Below, one piece after another: positions 14,098 through 23,435 of a stretch of 64,000 nucleotides of DNA. The stretch lies in assembly GCF_011290365.1 (NCBI RefSeq), contig NZ_CP049786.1, positions 2,232,001 to 2,296,000 of the forward strand, read 5' to 3'. The notes beneath the pieces are model-generated. The model was not told the origin of the DNA and searched no databases. It was given only the letters and a program-made list of their open reading frames with translations. The DNA comes from Leclercia sp. 29361 (GTDB lineage Bacteria > Pseudomonadota > Gammaproteobacteria > Enterobacterales > Enterobacteriaceae). The position numbers and the translations under genes are program-made. Position 1 is the first letter of the stretch, and every line of letters begins with the position of its first letter.

Positions 14098-15312
14098 ATG
14101 AAGATTGTAGGGGCTGAAGTATTTGTCACCTGTCCAGGGCGCAACTTTGTCACGCTGAAAATCACCACCGACGAAGGGATCGTCGGTCTGGGTGATGCCA
14201 CCTTAAACGGCCGCGAACTGTCCGTGGCCTCGTATCTGAAAGATCATCTCTGCCCGCAGTTAATTGGCCGGGATGCCCACCGTATCGAAGATATCTGGCA
14301 GTTCTTCTACAAAGGCGCCTACTGGCGTCGCGGCCCGGTCACTATGTCGGCGATTTCCGCCATCGACATGGCGCTGTGGGACATCAAAGCCAAAGCTGCC
14401 AACATGCCGCTGTACCAGCTGCTGGGCGGTGCCTCCCGTGAAGGGGTGATGGTTTACTGTCACACCACCGGCCACACCATCGACGATGTGCTGGAAGATT
14501 ACGCCCGTCATAAAGAGATGGGATTCAAGGCCATCCGCGTCCAGTGCGGCGTGCCGGGAATGAAAACCACTTACGGCATGTCTAAAGGAAAAGGGCTGGC
14601 GTATGAACCTGCCACCAAAGGCAACTGGCCGGATGAACAGCTGTGGTCAACCGAAAAATACCTCGATTTTACCCCGAAACTGTTTGACGCCGTGCGCAGC
14701 AAGTATGGCTTTAATGAGCACCTGCTGCACGACATGCACCACCGCCTGACGCCAATTGAAGCCGCGCGCTTCGGCAAGAGCATCGAGCAGTACCGCATGT
14801 TCTGGATGGAAGATCCAACCCCGGCCGAGAACCAGGAGTGCTTCCGCCTGATCCGCCAGCATACCGTCACCCCGATTGCGGTGGGCGAGGTGTTTAACAG
14901 CATCTGGGATTGCAAACAGCTGATTGAAGAGCAGCTGATCGACTATATCCGCACCACCATTACCCATGCGGGTGGCATCACCGGGATGCGTCGGATTGCC
15001 GATTTCGCCTCGCTGTATCAGGTGCGTACCGGCTCTCACGGCCCGTCGGATCTCTCCCCGATTTGCCACGCGGCGGCGCTGCACTTTGACCTGTGGGTAC
15101 CGAACTTTGGCGTGCAGGAGTACATGGGCTATTCCGAGCAGATGCTCGAGGTCTTCAACACCAACTGGACCTTCGAAGACGGCTACATGCATCCGGGCGA
15201 TAAGCCGGGCCTGGGCATCGAGTTTGATGAAAAACTGGCGGCAAAATATCCCTACGATCCAGCCTACCTGCCGGTTGCCCGTCTGGAAGACGGCACGCTG
15301 TGGAACTGGTAA
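14098..15312 (+). CDS. rspA: Mannonate dehydratase family protein RspA
   Basis: 404 residues, of the enolase superfamily. The capping domain lies at about 1-120. The barrel carries the family motifs [30 protein letters not shown] and [10 protein letters not shown], which bind Mg2+ and the acid sugar. Members dehydrate D-mannonate to 2-keto-3-deoxygluconate, though E. coli RspA itself is reported as weak. A GTAAGGA box precedes the ATG. It heads an operon rspA-rspB-ydfJ and possibly the next transporter. With ydfI (a hexuronate-type reductase) and rspR nearby, use of a hexonic acid is likely. Confidence 0.93.
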   Translation: MKIVGAEVFVTCPGRNFVTLKITTDEGIVGLGDATLNGRELSVASYLKDHLCPQLIGRDAHRIEDIWQFFYKGAYWRRGPVTMSAISAIDMALWDIKAKAANMPLYQLLGGASREGVMVYCHTTGHTIDDVLEDYARHKEMGFKAIRVQCGVPGMKTTYGMSKGKGLAYEPATKGNWPDEQLWSTEKYLDFTPKLFDAVRSKYGFNEHLLHDMHHRLTPIEAARFGKSIEQYRMFWMEDPTPAENQECFRLIRQHTVTPIAVGEVFNSIWDCKQLIEEQLIDYIRTTITHAGGITGMRRIADFASLYQVRTGSHGPSDLSPICHAAALHFDLWVPNFGVQEYMGYSEQMLEVFNTNWTFEDGYMHPGDKPGLGIEFDEKLAAKYPYDPAYLPVARLEDGTLWNW

Positions 15313-15323
15313 AGGAGCAGAAG

Positions 15324-16337
15324 ATGAAAAGTATCGTTATTCAACAACCGAATACGCTGGTTATCGAAGATCGCCCATTACCGACCCCCGCAGCGGGCGA
15401 GGTGCGCGTCAAGGTGAAGCTGGCGGGGATCTGCGGTTCAGACAGCCATATCTATCGCGGCCATAACCCGTTCGCCAAATACCCGCGTGTCATCGGCCAT
15501 GAGTTTTTCGGCGTGATTGATGCCGTTGGTGACGGCGTTGATACTGCTCGCCTGGGGCAGCGCGTGTCGGTGGATCCGGTTATCAGCTGCGGACATTGCT
15601 ATCAATGTTCGGTGGGTAAACCGAACGTCTGCGCCTCGCTGGTGGTGCTGGGCGTCCATCGCGATGGCGGCTTCAGCGAATACGCCGCGGTCCCGGCTAA
15701 AAATGCGAAGGTCATTCCGGACTCCATCAGCGACAAGCACGCGGTGATGATTGAGCCCTTCACCATCGCCGCCAACGTTACCGGACACGTTAGTCCGACC
15801 GAGCAGGACGTAGCGCTGATTTACGGTGCCGGTCCGATGGGCTTGGTCACCGTCCAGGCGCTGAAGGGCGTTTATAAGGTGAAACAGGTGATTGTGGTCG
15901 ATCGCATCGACGAGCGTCTGGAAATGGCCCAGCGCAGCGGGGCGGACTGGGTGATTAACAATGGCAACCAGTCCCTGCCGGCGCTGCTGGAAGAGAAGGG
16001 CATCAAGCCAACGCTGATTATTGATGCGGCCTGCCATCCGTCCATTCTGCAGGAAGCCATCACTCTGGCCGCACCGGCGGCGCGCATCGTGCTGATGGGC
16101 TTCTCCAGCGAGCCGAGTCAGATCGTGCAGCAGGGGATCACCGGCAAAGAGCTGTCGATTTTCTCCTCACGACTGAACGCCAATAAGTTCCCGGTGGTGA
16201 TCGACTGGCTGACGAAGGGACTTATCGATCCCGACAAACTGATTACTCACTCCTTTGAGTATCAGCATGTAAAAGACGCCATCGAACTGTTTGAAAAAGA
16301 CCAGCGGCAGTGCTGCAAGGTGTTGCTGACGTTCTAA
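15324..16337 (+). CDS. rspB: Zinc-type alcohol dehydrogenase RspB
   Basis: 337 residues, of the MDR/alcohol dehydrogenase superfamily. Catalytic zinc ligands are in GICGSDSH and GHEFFG; the structural-zinc cysteines are in CGHCYQCSVGKPNVC; the NAD site is YGAGPMGLVTV. It probably oxidises a sugar acid such as L-gulonate or a related hexonate. The ATG at 15324 has an AAAGGAG box and lies 11 bp after rspA. An upstream GTG in frame overlaps rspA and was not used. The operon continues with the ydfJ transporter. Confidence 0.92.
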   Translation: MKSIVIQQPNTLVIEDRPLPTPAAGEVRVKVKLAGICGSDSHIYRGHNPFAKYPRVIGHEFFGVIDAVGDGVDTARLGQRVSVDPVISCGHCYQCSVGKPNVCASLVVLGVHRDGGFSEYAAVPAKNAKVIPDSISDKHAVMIEPFTIAANVTGHVSPTEQDVALIYGAGPMGLVTVQALKGVYKVKQVIVVDRIDERLEMAQRSGADWVINNGNQSLPALLEEKGIKPTLIIDAACHPSILQEAITLAAPAARIVLMGFSSEPSQIVQQGITGKELSIFSSRLNANKFPVVIDWLTKGLIDPDKLITHSFEYQHVKDAIELFEKDQRQCCKVLLTF

Positions 16338-16390
16338 TAACTATGAATGCGGTTTAGCGGTACGCATCTTACCCTGTTGAGATAGCCATT

Positions 16391-17770
16391 ATGACTCAAG
16401 TACAACATGAAAGATCCACATCTGACCTGATCAAAGCCGCCGTCTCAGGATGGCTCGGAACCGCGTTAGAGTTCATGGACTTCCAGCTTTACTCGCTGGG
16501 CGCAGCGTTAGTCTTTCACGAGATCTTCTTCCCGGAACAATCGGCGGCGATGGCGCTGATTCTGGCGATGGGGACCTACGGCGCGGGCTATATCGCCCGT
16601 ATCGTCGGGGCCTTTATCTTCGGCAAAATGGGCGACCGCGTGGGGCGCAAAAAGGTACTGTTTATCACCATCACCATGATGGGGATCTGTACCACGCTGA
16701 TCGGCGTGCTGCCGACCTATGCACAGATCGGTATCTTCGCGCCGGTGCTGCTGGTGACACTGCGTGTTATCCAGGGCCTGGGCGCAGGGGCGGAAATCTC
16801 CGGCGCGGGCACCATGCTGGCGGAATATGCGCCAAAAGGAAAACGCGGCATTATCTCCTCGCTGGTGGCGATGGGTACTAACTGCGGCACCCTGAGCGCC
16901 ACGGCGATCTGGGCGGTGATGTTCTTTGCCCTCGACCGCGAAGAACTGCTGGCCTGGGGATGGCGCGTGCCGTTCCTTGCCAGCGTGGTAGTAATGATCT
17001 TTGCCATCTGGCTGCGTATGAACCTGAAAGAGAGCCCGGTCTTCGAGCAGGTTAATGCCGAAGAAGCCCCGGTACAGGCGGCTGTGCAGGAAAGCACCCT
17101 GGGTGCGATGATGAAGAGCAAATCGTTCTGGCTGGCAACCGGCCTGCGTTTCGGCCAGGCGGGTAACTCCGGTCTGATCCAGACGTTCCTTGCCGGTTAT
17201 CTGGTACAGACGCTGCTGTTTGATAAAGCTATCCCGACCGACGCCTTAATGATCAGCTCGATCCTCGGCTTTATTACTATCCCACTGCTGGGCTGGTTGT
17301 CGGATAAATATGGCCGTCGTCTGCCTTATATTCTGCTGAGCATTTCTGCCATTATTCTGGCCTACCCGATGCTGTCGATTATTGTCGATAAATCCTATAC
17401 GCCTGGCGTGATTATGCTGTCGATTATCGTGATCCATAACTTCGCGGTACTGGGACTCTTTGCCCTGGAAAATATCACCATGGCTGAGATGTTCGGTTCA
17501 CGAAATCGTTTCACCCGAATGGCGATATCGAAAGAGGCGGGCGGTCTGGTGGCGGTTGGTTTTGGTCCGGTGCTGGCGGGGATCTTCTGCAACATGACCG
17601 GCTCCTGGTGGCCAATTGTGGTGATGGTGATGCTCTATTCCTTCATCGGCCTAATCTCAGCCCTGCTGATGCCGGAAGTGCGCGACCGCGATCTGAGCAT
17701 CCTGGAGGATGCCGCAGAAGACAAATCTGCCGCGCTGGGCATCAACAATAAACATCGCGCTATCTCCTGA
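16391..17770 (+). CDS. ydfJ: MFS metabolite:H+ symporter YdfJ
   Basis: 459 residues with 12 predicted membrane helices. The signature GKMGDRVGRKKVL between helices 2 and 3, and the family element GWLGTALEFMDFQLY near the N-terminus, place it in the metabolite:H+ symporter group (ShiA/ProP-like). By position after rspAB it probably imports the acid sugar they metabolise. A perfect terminator follows the stop. Unlike the E. coli K-12 copy, which is often annotated as a pseudogene, this gene is full length. Confidence 0.9.
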   Translation: MTQVQHERSTSDLIKAAVSGWLGTALEFMDFQLYSLGAALVFHEIFFPEQSAAMALILAMGTYGAGYIARIVGAFIFGKMGDRVGRKKVLFITITMMGICTTLIGVLPTYAQIGIFAPVLLVTLRVIQGLGAGAEISGAGTMLAEYAPKGKRGIISSLVAMGTNCGTLSATAIWAVMFFALDREELLAWGWRVPFLASVVVMIFAIWLRMNLKESPVFEQVNAEEAPVQAAVQESTLGAMMKSKSFWLATGLRFGQAGNSGLIQTFLAGYLVQTLLFDKAIPTDALMISSILGFITIPLLGWLSDKYGRRLPYILLSISAIILAYPMLSIIVDKSYTPGVIMLSIIVIHNFAVLGLFALENITMAEMFGSRNRFTRMAISKEAGGLVAVGFGPVLAGIFCNMTGSWWPIVVMVMLYSFIGLISALLMPEVRDRDLSILEDAAEDKSAALGINNKHRAIS

Positions 17771-17777
17771 CCCTGAT

Positions 17778-17810
17778 GACTCTCCTGCCAACGCAGGGGA
17801 GTCTTTTTTT
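17778..17810 (+). terminator. Rho-independent terminator after ydfJ
   Basis: GACTCTCCTGC-CAAC-GCAGGGGAGTC, an 11 bp stem with one G-U pair, followed by T7. It closes the rspA-rspB-ydfJ operon. Confidence 0.88.
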
Positions 17811-17895
17811 ATCCCTCGCAAAACACAACGCTATTACCAACCTTTTCAGGGAAGCATCGGGAATTAACTGGATTTTTTTCAGGTAAGGAAACTGT

Positions 17896-19440
17896 ATGTC
17901 TCGTGCAAAGAAAAACATCACCATACCGGTGAGTATTGGATACGGATTAACCGATATTATGGGCGGCGGCGCCTTTACCGTCATCGGCGCCTGGCTGCTA
18001 TTTTTCTACACCACCTTTGTGGGCTTGTCCCCAATGGAAGCGGCCTCGATCGTTGCCATCGCCCGTATTGTCGATGCGGTAGTCAGCCTGTTTATGGGCA
18101 GCCTGACCGACCACTTCTATAAGAACTATTTTGGTAAGAAATTTGGCCGTCGGCGCTTTTTCCTGCTGATTGGCGCGCCGCTGATGCTGGTCTACGCCTT
18201 GCTGTGGCTCGACGGCATGAGTTACGGTTTCTACCTCGCGGTCTATCTGGCGTTTGAAATCATTGCCGCCATGGTGTTGATCCCGTGGGAAACGCTGCCG
18301 TCAGAGATGACCAAAGAGTTTAACGGCCGCACCAAACTCTCCACCTGCCGCATGTTCCTCTCGGCCTCCGGCACCTTCCTGGCAACCTTTATCCCCGGGC
18401 TGCTGATCGGCTATTTTGGCGAGCAGAGCGCCAATGCCTACCTGATTAACGGCGTGATCTTCGCGGTGCTGTTCATGGTCTGCGTCTTTATCTCGTGGAA
18501 AGTGACCTGGGAGCGGGAGCTCACCCCGGAGATGCAGGCCGAGCTGGAAAAGTCAGCCTTGCCCACCAGCTTCTCTGACAAACTGCGAATGGTTGTAGAG
18601 CTGTTCAAATCCTACGCCTCGACGCTGAAAATCCGCGCTTTCAGAAAGCATCTGGCGATCTATCTGCTGTCGTTCACCGGCAAAGATGTCTACAACACCG
18701 TTTTTGTCTTCTTCTGCGTCTACTGCCTGAACGTCTCGTCATCCCTGGCGGGCAGCCTGCTGTCGATGAGTATCGTTGGTTTGCCGGTGACGCTCATTGC
18801 TGGCCTCGGGATCATCAAATACGGTCCGGCCCGGCTGTACGTTTTTGCCTATCTGGTGATGATGCTGTGCCTGGCCGGTTTCCTGGCGGTGTACCAGATC
18901 CCGGCGTTGAATACCGTTTTCACGCTGTTTATCCTGGCCGGGCTGTATCAGGTGGGCCGCTGCGTGCTGGAATTCACCCCGTGGAACGTCTTCCCGTTCA
19001 TTCCCGATATTGACGAAATGGTCAGCCGTCAGCGCCGGGAAGGGCTGTTCGCCGCGGTGATGACTTTTTCGCGCAAAACCACCGTTGCCATCGCCACCTT
19101 TGTGGTCGGTTTTCTGCTGCAAACCGGGGGCTTCGTGAAGGGGAGTCAGGTCCAGCCGCCGGAAGCGATTCATATGATCGCCATGCTGATGTTTATCGGT
19201 ACCGCCGGGCTGCTGATCCTCGCCCTCTGGCAGGCACTGACGTTCCGTCTGAATAAACAGACTCACCAGATCTTCGTGGAAGAGGTGGAGCGACTGCGGG
19301 CCAATGGTTCTAAAGCGGCGGTTGAACCCCACGTGCGGCGCATCGTGGAGGACCTGACGGGCCATGACTATGACAGGCTCTGGACGGAGCTGACTCCGGT
19401 CGCATCCCAACCGCGGGAAAGCGTCACCACGAACGGGTGA
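17896..19440 (+). CDS. GPH-family sugar:cation symporter (MelB/UidB-like)
   Basis: 514 residues with about 12 membrane helices. The N-terminal GYGLTDIMGGGAFTVIGAWL and the loop DHFYKNYFGKKFGRRRFFLL mark the glycoside-pentoside-hexuronide family, which move glycosides or uronides with H+ or Na+. The protein has a ~45-residue hydrophilic C-terminal tail. It stands as a single gene with an AGGTAAGGA box and 85 bp after the ydfJ terminator. It is not in the E. coli K-12 rsp locus, so it is an addition here. A hexuronide or hexonate substrate is suggested by the neighbours only. Confidence 0.85.
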   Translation: MSRAKKNITIPVSIGYGLTDIMGGGAFTVIGAWLLFFYTTFVGLSPMEAASIVAIARIVDAVVSLFMGSLTDHFYKNYFGKKFGRRRFFLLIGAPLMLVYALLWLDGMSYGFYLAVYLAFEIIAAMVLIPWETLPSEMTKEFNGRTKLSTCRMFLSASGTFLATFIPGLLIGYFGEQSANAYLINGVIFAVLFMVCVFISWKVTWERELTPEMQAELEKSALPTSFSDKLRMVVELFKSYASTLKIRAFRKHLAIYLLSFTGKDVYNTVFVFFCVYCLNVSSSLAGSLLSMSIVGLPVTLIAGLGIIKYGPARLYVFAYLVMMLCLAGFLAVYQIPALNTVFTLFILAGLYQVGRCVLEFTPWNVFPFIPDIDEMVSRQRREGLFAAVMTFSRKTTVAIATFVVGFLLQTGGFVKGSQVQPPEAIHMIAMLMFIGTAGLLILALWQALTFRLNKQTHQIFVEEVERLRANGSKAAVEPHVRRIVEDLTGHDYDRLWTELTPVASQPRESVTTNG

Positions 19441-19597
19441 GTGGTTTACAGCATTTTAATGCTGTCACACAACTTGCAATTGATGTCACACCAGATGGTG
19501 AAAAGTTAACGTAAATCAATATCGACATATCAACAATCAGTATGGTTAACGGCAGAGAATTTTTTATGCCACCTACCATTCTAGTTGGGTTAGTAAG

Positions 19598-19624
19598 CCG
19601 GGCGGGTAAGCACTACCCGCCCGG
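19598..19624 (+). promoter_or_regulatory. Strong stem-loop in the ydfI leader
   Basis: CCGGGCGGGTA-AGCAC-TACCCGCCCGG, an 11 bp perfect stem, 34 bp before the ydfI start. No T-run follows. It could be a transcript-stabilising element, a REP-like sequence or a terminator for the preceding gene. Confidence 0.45.
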
Positions 19625-19658
19625 ATCCATCGCTTAATCACTTTTAACGAGTACTATC

Positions 19659-21122
19659 ATGAAAAATCCGTTATTACATGCGCAAGCCACGCTTCCTCAC
19701 TACAACCGCGATGCCTTACAGTCGCGCATCGTGCATCTGGGTTTTGGTGCCTTCCACCGCGCCCATCAGGCGGTGTATGCCGATATGCTGGCAGCAGATC
19801 ACGGCAGCGACTGGGGATACTGCGAAGTTAACCTGATCGGCGGCGAGCAGCAGATCGCGGATCTTAAGGCTCAGGATAACCTCTACACCGTCGCCGAAAT
19901 GTCAGCCGATGCCTGGACGGCGCGGGTGGTTGGGGTGGTGAAAAAAGCGCTGCACGCCCAGGTGGATGGGCTGGAAGCGGTGCTGGCAGCCATGTGCGAA
20001 CCGCAGGTGGCGATCGTCTCGTTGACCATCACTGAGAAAGGCTACTGCCATGCGCCAGCCACCGGGCAGTTGATGCTGGATCACCCATTGATCGCCGCCG
20101 ATCTGCAGAATCCACATCAGCCGGTTTCTGCGGTGGGTGTGGTGGTGGAAGCGCTGGCGCGACGTAAAAATGCCGGTCTGCCTGCCTTCACCGTGATGTC
20201 CTGCGACAACATGCCGGAGAACGGCCATGTGATGCGCAATGTGACCTGTGCCTATGCCCGGGCGGTTAGCAGCGAGCTGGCCGACTGGATCGAAGCCAAT
20301 GTCACCTTCCCGTCCACCATGGTCGACCGTATCGTGCCTGCCGTCACCGCCGACACGCTGAGCAAAATCGAACAGATTACCGGCGTGCGCGATCCGGCGG
20401 GGGTGGCCTGCGAGCCGTTCCGTCAGTGGGTCATCGAAGACAACTTTGTCGCCGGACGTCCGGCCTGGGAGAAAGCGGGTGCCGAGCTGGTGGCCGACGT
20501 GATCCCGTTCGAAGAGATGAAGCTGCGCATGCTCAACGGCAGCCACTCATTCCTCGCCTATCTGGGTTATCTGGCGGGCTATCAGCACATCAACGACTGC
20601 ATGGAAGACGCGAACTACAAGCGTGCCGCCCACGCGCTGATGTTAAACGAGCAGGCCCCGACGCTGAAAGTCACCGGGGTGGACCTGGCCCGTTACGCTG
20701 ATCTGCTGATCGACCGCTACAGCAACCCGGCGCTGCGCCACCGTACCTGGCAGATCGCCATGGACGGTAGCCAGAAACTGCCTCAGCGTATGCTGGACTC
20801 CGTGCGTTGGCACCGGGTGCACCAGCGCAGCTTCCCACTGCTGGCGCTGGGCATTGCGGGCTGGATGCGCTATGTCGGTGGCGTCGATGAACGCGGCGAA
20901 GCTATCGAGGTATGCGATCCGCTGCTGCCGGTGATCCAGGCGGCGGTACAGGGCAGTGCCGAAGGTGAAAGCCGCGTGAAAGCCCTGCTGGGGATTGAGA
21001 CCATTTTCGGTCAGGAGTTGCCGCACGACAGCGTCTTTGTGGAAGCAGTGATGAACGCTTACGCTGCGTTGCTGAGGAACGGGGCGAAAGCCACCGTCGC
21101 CCACTACGCCGCGCAGATTTAA
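19659..21122 (+). CDS. ydfI: Mannitol/mannonate dehydrogenase family oxidoreductase YdfI
   Basis: 487 residues, of the polyol-specific long-chain dehydrogenase family (UxuB, MtlK). The N-terminal NAD site is [16 protein letters not shown]. The catalytic Lys-Asn-His set is in [17 protein letters not shown]. It interconverts fructuronate and mannonate or a related pair, supplying the substrate for RspA. E. coli YdfI is of like length (486). A single-gene unit with a promoter region of 218 bp that holds a partial RspR-like motif and a stem-loop. A 10 bp hairpin follows it. Confidence 0.92.
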   Translation: MKNPLLHAQATLPHYNRDALQSRIVHLGFGAFHRAHQAVYADMLAADHGSDWGYCEVNLIGGEQQIADLKAQDNLYTVAEMSADAWTARVVGVVKKALHAQVDGLEAVLAAMCEPQVAIVSLTITEKGYCHAPATGQLMLDHPLIAADLQNPHQPVSAVGVVVEALARRKNAGLPAFTVMSCDNMPENGHVMRNVTCAYARAVSSELADWIEANVTFPSTMVDRIVPAVTADTLSKIEQITGVRDPAGVACEPFRQWVIEDNFVAGRPAWEKAGAELVADVIPFEEMKLRMLNGSHSFLAYLGYLAGYQHINDCMEDANYKRAAHALMLNEQAPTLKVTGVDLARYADLLIDRYSNPALRHRTWQIAMDGSQKLPQRMLDSVRWHRVHQRSFPLLALGIAGWMRYVGGVDERGEAIEVCDPLLPVIQAAVQGSAEGESRVKALLGIETIFGQELPHDSVFVEAVMNAYAALLRNGAKATVAHYAAQI

Positions 21123-21131
21123 CCCCCTCCA

Positions 21132-21155
21132 CATGCCGCCGTTTCCGGCGGCATG
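21132..21155 (+). terminator. Hairpin after ydfI
   Basis: CATGCCGCCG-TTTC-CGGCGGCATG, a perfect 10 bp stem 9 bp after the stop, without a clear T-run. Confidence 0.55.
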
Positions 21156-21283
21156 ATCGTATTCCCACATTTCTTTACTCATACCGCTTATTTCCTGACC
21201 CAGTCGTTTAACCTTCGTTTGATAAAGTCATGTCACTCTGAATATCGTTAAGCAACATATTATCGATATAAGGAGAAAGGCGT

Positions 21284-21715
21284 ATGTATAAGAAGATATT
21301 GATGCCTGTCGATGTATTTGAAATGGATTTAAGCGATAAGGCGGTGCGTCACGCGGCATTTCTGGCGCGGGCGGATAATGCTGAAATTACGTTATTAAAT
21401 GTTCTCCCGGTCAACAGTCGCGCCATGCTGCGGGGCTTCTCCTCGGATATTGTCAAATTCGAGGCTTATATGACCGAAGAGTCCAACAAAAAGATGAATG
21501 CGTTAAAGCGGCTGTTTGATATTCCGGCTGAGAATATTCATACCCTGGTGCGGTTTGGCAGCGTGCGCGATGAAATTATCGCGCTGGGTAAAGAAGGGGA
21601 GTTCGATATCATTGTTATCGGCTCGAAAAAGCCGGGGGTAACAACGCATCTGTTGGGTTCGAATGCCGAATCGGTATTACGCTATGCCAAAATTCCGGTA
21701 TTAGTGGTGCGCTAA
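21284..21715 (+). CDS. Universal stress protein, UspF/UspG type
   Basis: 143 residues. The nucleotide-binding UspA fold is seen in ILMPVDVFE at the N-terminus and in the ATP loop GSKKPGVTTHLLGSNAESVL near the C-terminus (G-2x-G-9x-G-S/N pattern), ending in PVLVVR. These cytoplasmic proteins help survival in stasis or affect adhesion; the precise role here is unknown. An AAGGAGAAAGG box precedes the ATG. It is a single gene between ydfI and rspR, a place where E. coli K-12 has ydfZ, so this is a local difference. It converges with rspR, with a shared terminator. Confidence 0.88.
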   Translation: MYKKILMPVDVFEMDLSDKAVRHAAFLARADNAEITLLNVLPVNSRAMLRGFSSDIVKFEAYMTEESNKKMNALKRLFDIPAENIHTLVRFGSVRDEIIALGKEGEFDIIVIGSKKPGVTTHLLGSNAESVLRYAKIPVLVVR

Positions 21716-21723
21716 ATGCATTC

Positions 21724-21752
21724 CCGCATCCCTGGCATTCGACGGGATGCGG
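21724..21752. terminator. Shared terminator between usp and rspR
   Basis: CCGCATCCC pairs with GGGATGCGG (9 bp, 11 nt loop) between two convergent stops. Confidence 0.6.
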
Positions 21753-21757
21753 ATCTC

Positions 21758-22444
21758 TTACTCTTCGCTGAACCAGTCGCTGTTTTCCTGACGGATTAAC
21801 TGCACCGACTCGCCAATCTCCTGCAGATGCAGGGTCATCGCTTTTTCGACCGCATCGGCGTCGCGCTTTTCCAGCGCAGTGAAAATATCATGATGCTGAC
21901 GCAGTAACATCTCCGGCGGTGAGACGTGGTCAAGGCTCATGTAGCGCACCCGATCCATCGTCGCCTTAATGTTCTCTATGGTATCCCACGCCAGCTGACA
22001 GCCGGCAATCTGCGCCAGCTTCTGGTGAAACTCGTCGTCGAGCAGGAAAAAGTCATTCAGCTGCTTACGTTCAATGGCGATGCGCTGCTGGTGGAGGTTC
22101 TGCTCCAGCAGATAGCACTGATGATCGTCCACCAGACTTGCCGCGCGACGGACCACGGCGCACTCGATGGCCTGACGGACAAAGCAGCCATTCTGCACCT
22201 GGGTGAGGGAGATCTTATTCACGTAGCTGCCGCGCTGAGGGCGGATCTGAATCAGGCCATTTTCAGCCAGTTTAATAAAGGCTTCGCGAACCGGCTGGCG
22301 GGAGACATCAAAGCGGACCGACACCTCTTTTTCCGAGAGCGGCGTTCCGGGAGGGATCAGACAATGCACAATGTCGCTGCGCAAAATACGGTAAATCTGC
22401 TGATTAACGGGTTGGGTCGGATTAAGTTGCGATTCAGCGGCCAT
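21758..22444 (-). CDS. rspR: GntR-family regulator RspR
   Basis: 228 residues, the same as E. coli RspR (YdfH). The winged helix-turn-helix is at about 30-75 ([20 protein letters not shown], then [11 protein letters not shown]). The FCD ligand domain follows, with the metal-binding DDEFHQKL and [10 protein letters not shown] histidines. The end [10 protein letters not shown] is identical in kind. It controls rspAB in E. coli, probably relieved by an acid-sugar ligand. A motif like that before rspA lies 34 bp upstream of its own start, which suggests autoregulation. Confidence 0.93.
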   Translation of the reverse strand: MAAESQLNPTQPVNQQIYRILRSDIVHCLIPPGTPLSEKEVSVRFDVSRQPVREAFIKLAENGLIQIRPQRGSYVNKISLTQVQNGCFVRQAIECAVVRRAASLVDDHQCYLLEQNLHQQRIAIERKQLNDFFLLDDEFHQKLAQIAGCQLAWDTIENIKATMDRVRYMSLDHVSPPEMLLRQHHDIFTALEKRDADAVEKAMTLHLQEIGESVQLIRQENSDWFSEE

Positions 22445-22477
22445 TGGTTGTGATTTCTCAGAGAATTAACCGGTAAA

Positions 22478-22487
22478 TACTACCATT
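22478..22487 (-). promoter_or_regulatory. Candidate RspR operator upstream of rspR
   Basis: AATGGTAGTA on the minus strand, one base different from the rspA copy at 14035. Confidence 0.4.
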
Positions 22488-22535
22488 CTTTTGCCGGGCA
22501 TCCCAGACCTGGCCCGCAGGCCAGGTCCGGAAAAA

Positions 22536-23282
22536 TCATCCGCGATGGACGCTCAGACCAGCAAAACTCTGGCTGACCGGCATCATTTCAACGGTGTTGA
22601 TGTTGACGTGCTTCGGTAGGGTAGCCACCCACCAGACCGCCTCGGTGACATCGTCCGGCGTCAGGGCAGTGGTGTTCTCGTACGTTTTACCTGCTTTGTC
22701 GTCATCGCCTTTGAAGCGCACGTTGGAGAACTCCGTCCCGCCAACCAGACCCGGCTCGATATCCGTCACGCGAATAGCGGTGCCGTGCAGATCGGTGCGC
22801 AGATTCAGGCTGAACTGACGCACAAAGGCTTTGGTCGCACCGTAGACGTTGCCGCCCGCGTAAGGCCAGCTGCCCGCCGTGGAGCCGATGTTAATGACAT
22901 GACCGCGGTTGCGCTCGACCATGCCAGGCAGCACGGCGCGGGTCATATACACCAGACCTTTGTTATTGGTATCGATCATCGTTTCCCAGTCTTCGACGCT
23001 GGCTTTATGCGCAGGCTCAAGGCCCAGCGCCAGCCCTGCATTGTTGACCAGCACGTCGATGTCGCGCCATTCAGTTGGCAGGTTAGCAATCATCTCTTCG
23101 ATGGATGCGCGGTTACGCACGTCCAGCTGCGCGGTCAGAATGCTGTCCCCGAGCTCCTCTTTCAGCTCCTGCAGACGCTCCTGACGACGGCCGGTGGCAA
23201 TCACCTTATGCCCGTTAGCGACGAAGCGACGCGTGATGCTTTCACCAAAACCTGCTGTCGCCCCGGTAACTAAAATAATCAT
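22536..23282 (-). CDS. ydfG: NADP-dependent 3-hydroxy acid dehydrogenase YdfG
   Basis: 248 residues, classical short-chain dehydrogenase. The NADP motif GATAGFGES lies at the N-terminus followed by a basic TGRRQERL; the NNAG motif and the catalytic Ser-Tyr-Lys (GSTAGSW, YGATK) are present. E. coli YdfG oxidises L-allo-threonine, serine and 3-hydroxypropionate and reduces malonic semialdehyde. The start at 23282 has a GAGGAA box; the frame upstream overlaps the dcp leader and was rejected. Divergent from dcp, with an RspR-like motif 30 bp before the start. Confidence 0.94.
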   Translation of the reverse strand: MIILVTGATAGFGESITRRFVANGHKVIATGRRQERLQELKEELGDSILTAQLDVRNRASIEEMIANLPTEWRDIDVLVNNAGLALGLEPAHKASVEDWETMIDTNNKGLVYMTRAVLPGMVERNRGHVINIGSTAGSWPYAGGNVYGATKAFVRQFSLNLRTDLHGTAIRVTDIEPGLVGGTEFSNVRFKGDDDKAGKTYENTTALTPDDVTEAVWWVATLPKHVNINTVEMMPVSQSFAGLSVHRG

Positions 23283-23311
23283 GTCACTGTTCCTCAACGC
23301 TTTTTGTGTAG

Positions 23312-23321
23312 TACTACCATA
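23312..23321 (-). promoter_or_regulatory. Candidate RspR operator in the ydfG-dcp intergenic region
   Basis: TATGGTAGTA on the minus strand, identical to the copy at 14035, and overlapping a GTAGTACTAC palindrome (23309-23318). Confidence 0.42.
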
Positions 23322-23435
23322 GCATGTGATCTGACGCAGAGTAAGGCGACTTTTCGACCCCTGATGGTGACAGAGATTGCAGCCACTGCCGGGCTGGCCT
23401 ACTCTGGTGAAATTCATCGTATTCAGGAGTCTGAT

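Noticed and set aside
19461..19500. Possible CRP site (TGTCACACAACTTG / GATGTCACACC) before ydfI.
   Set aside because: The half sites do not have the TGTGA-N6-TCACA spacing.
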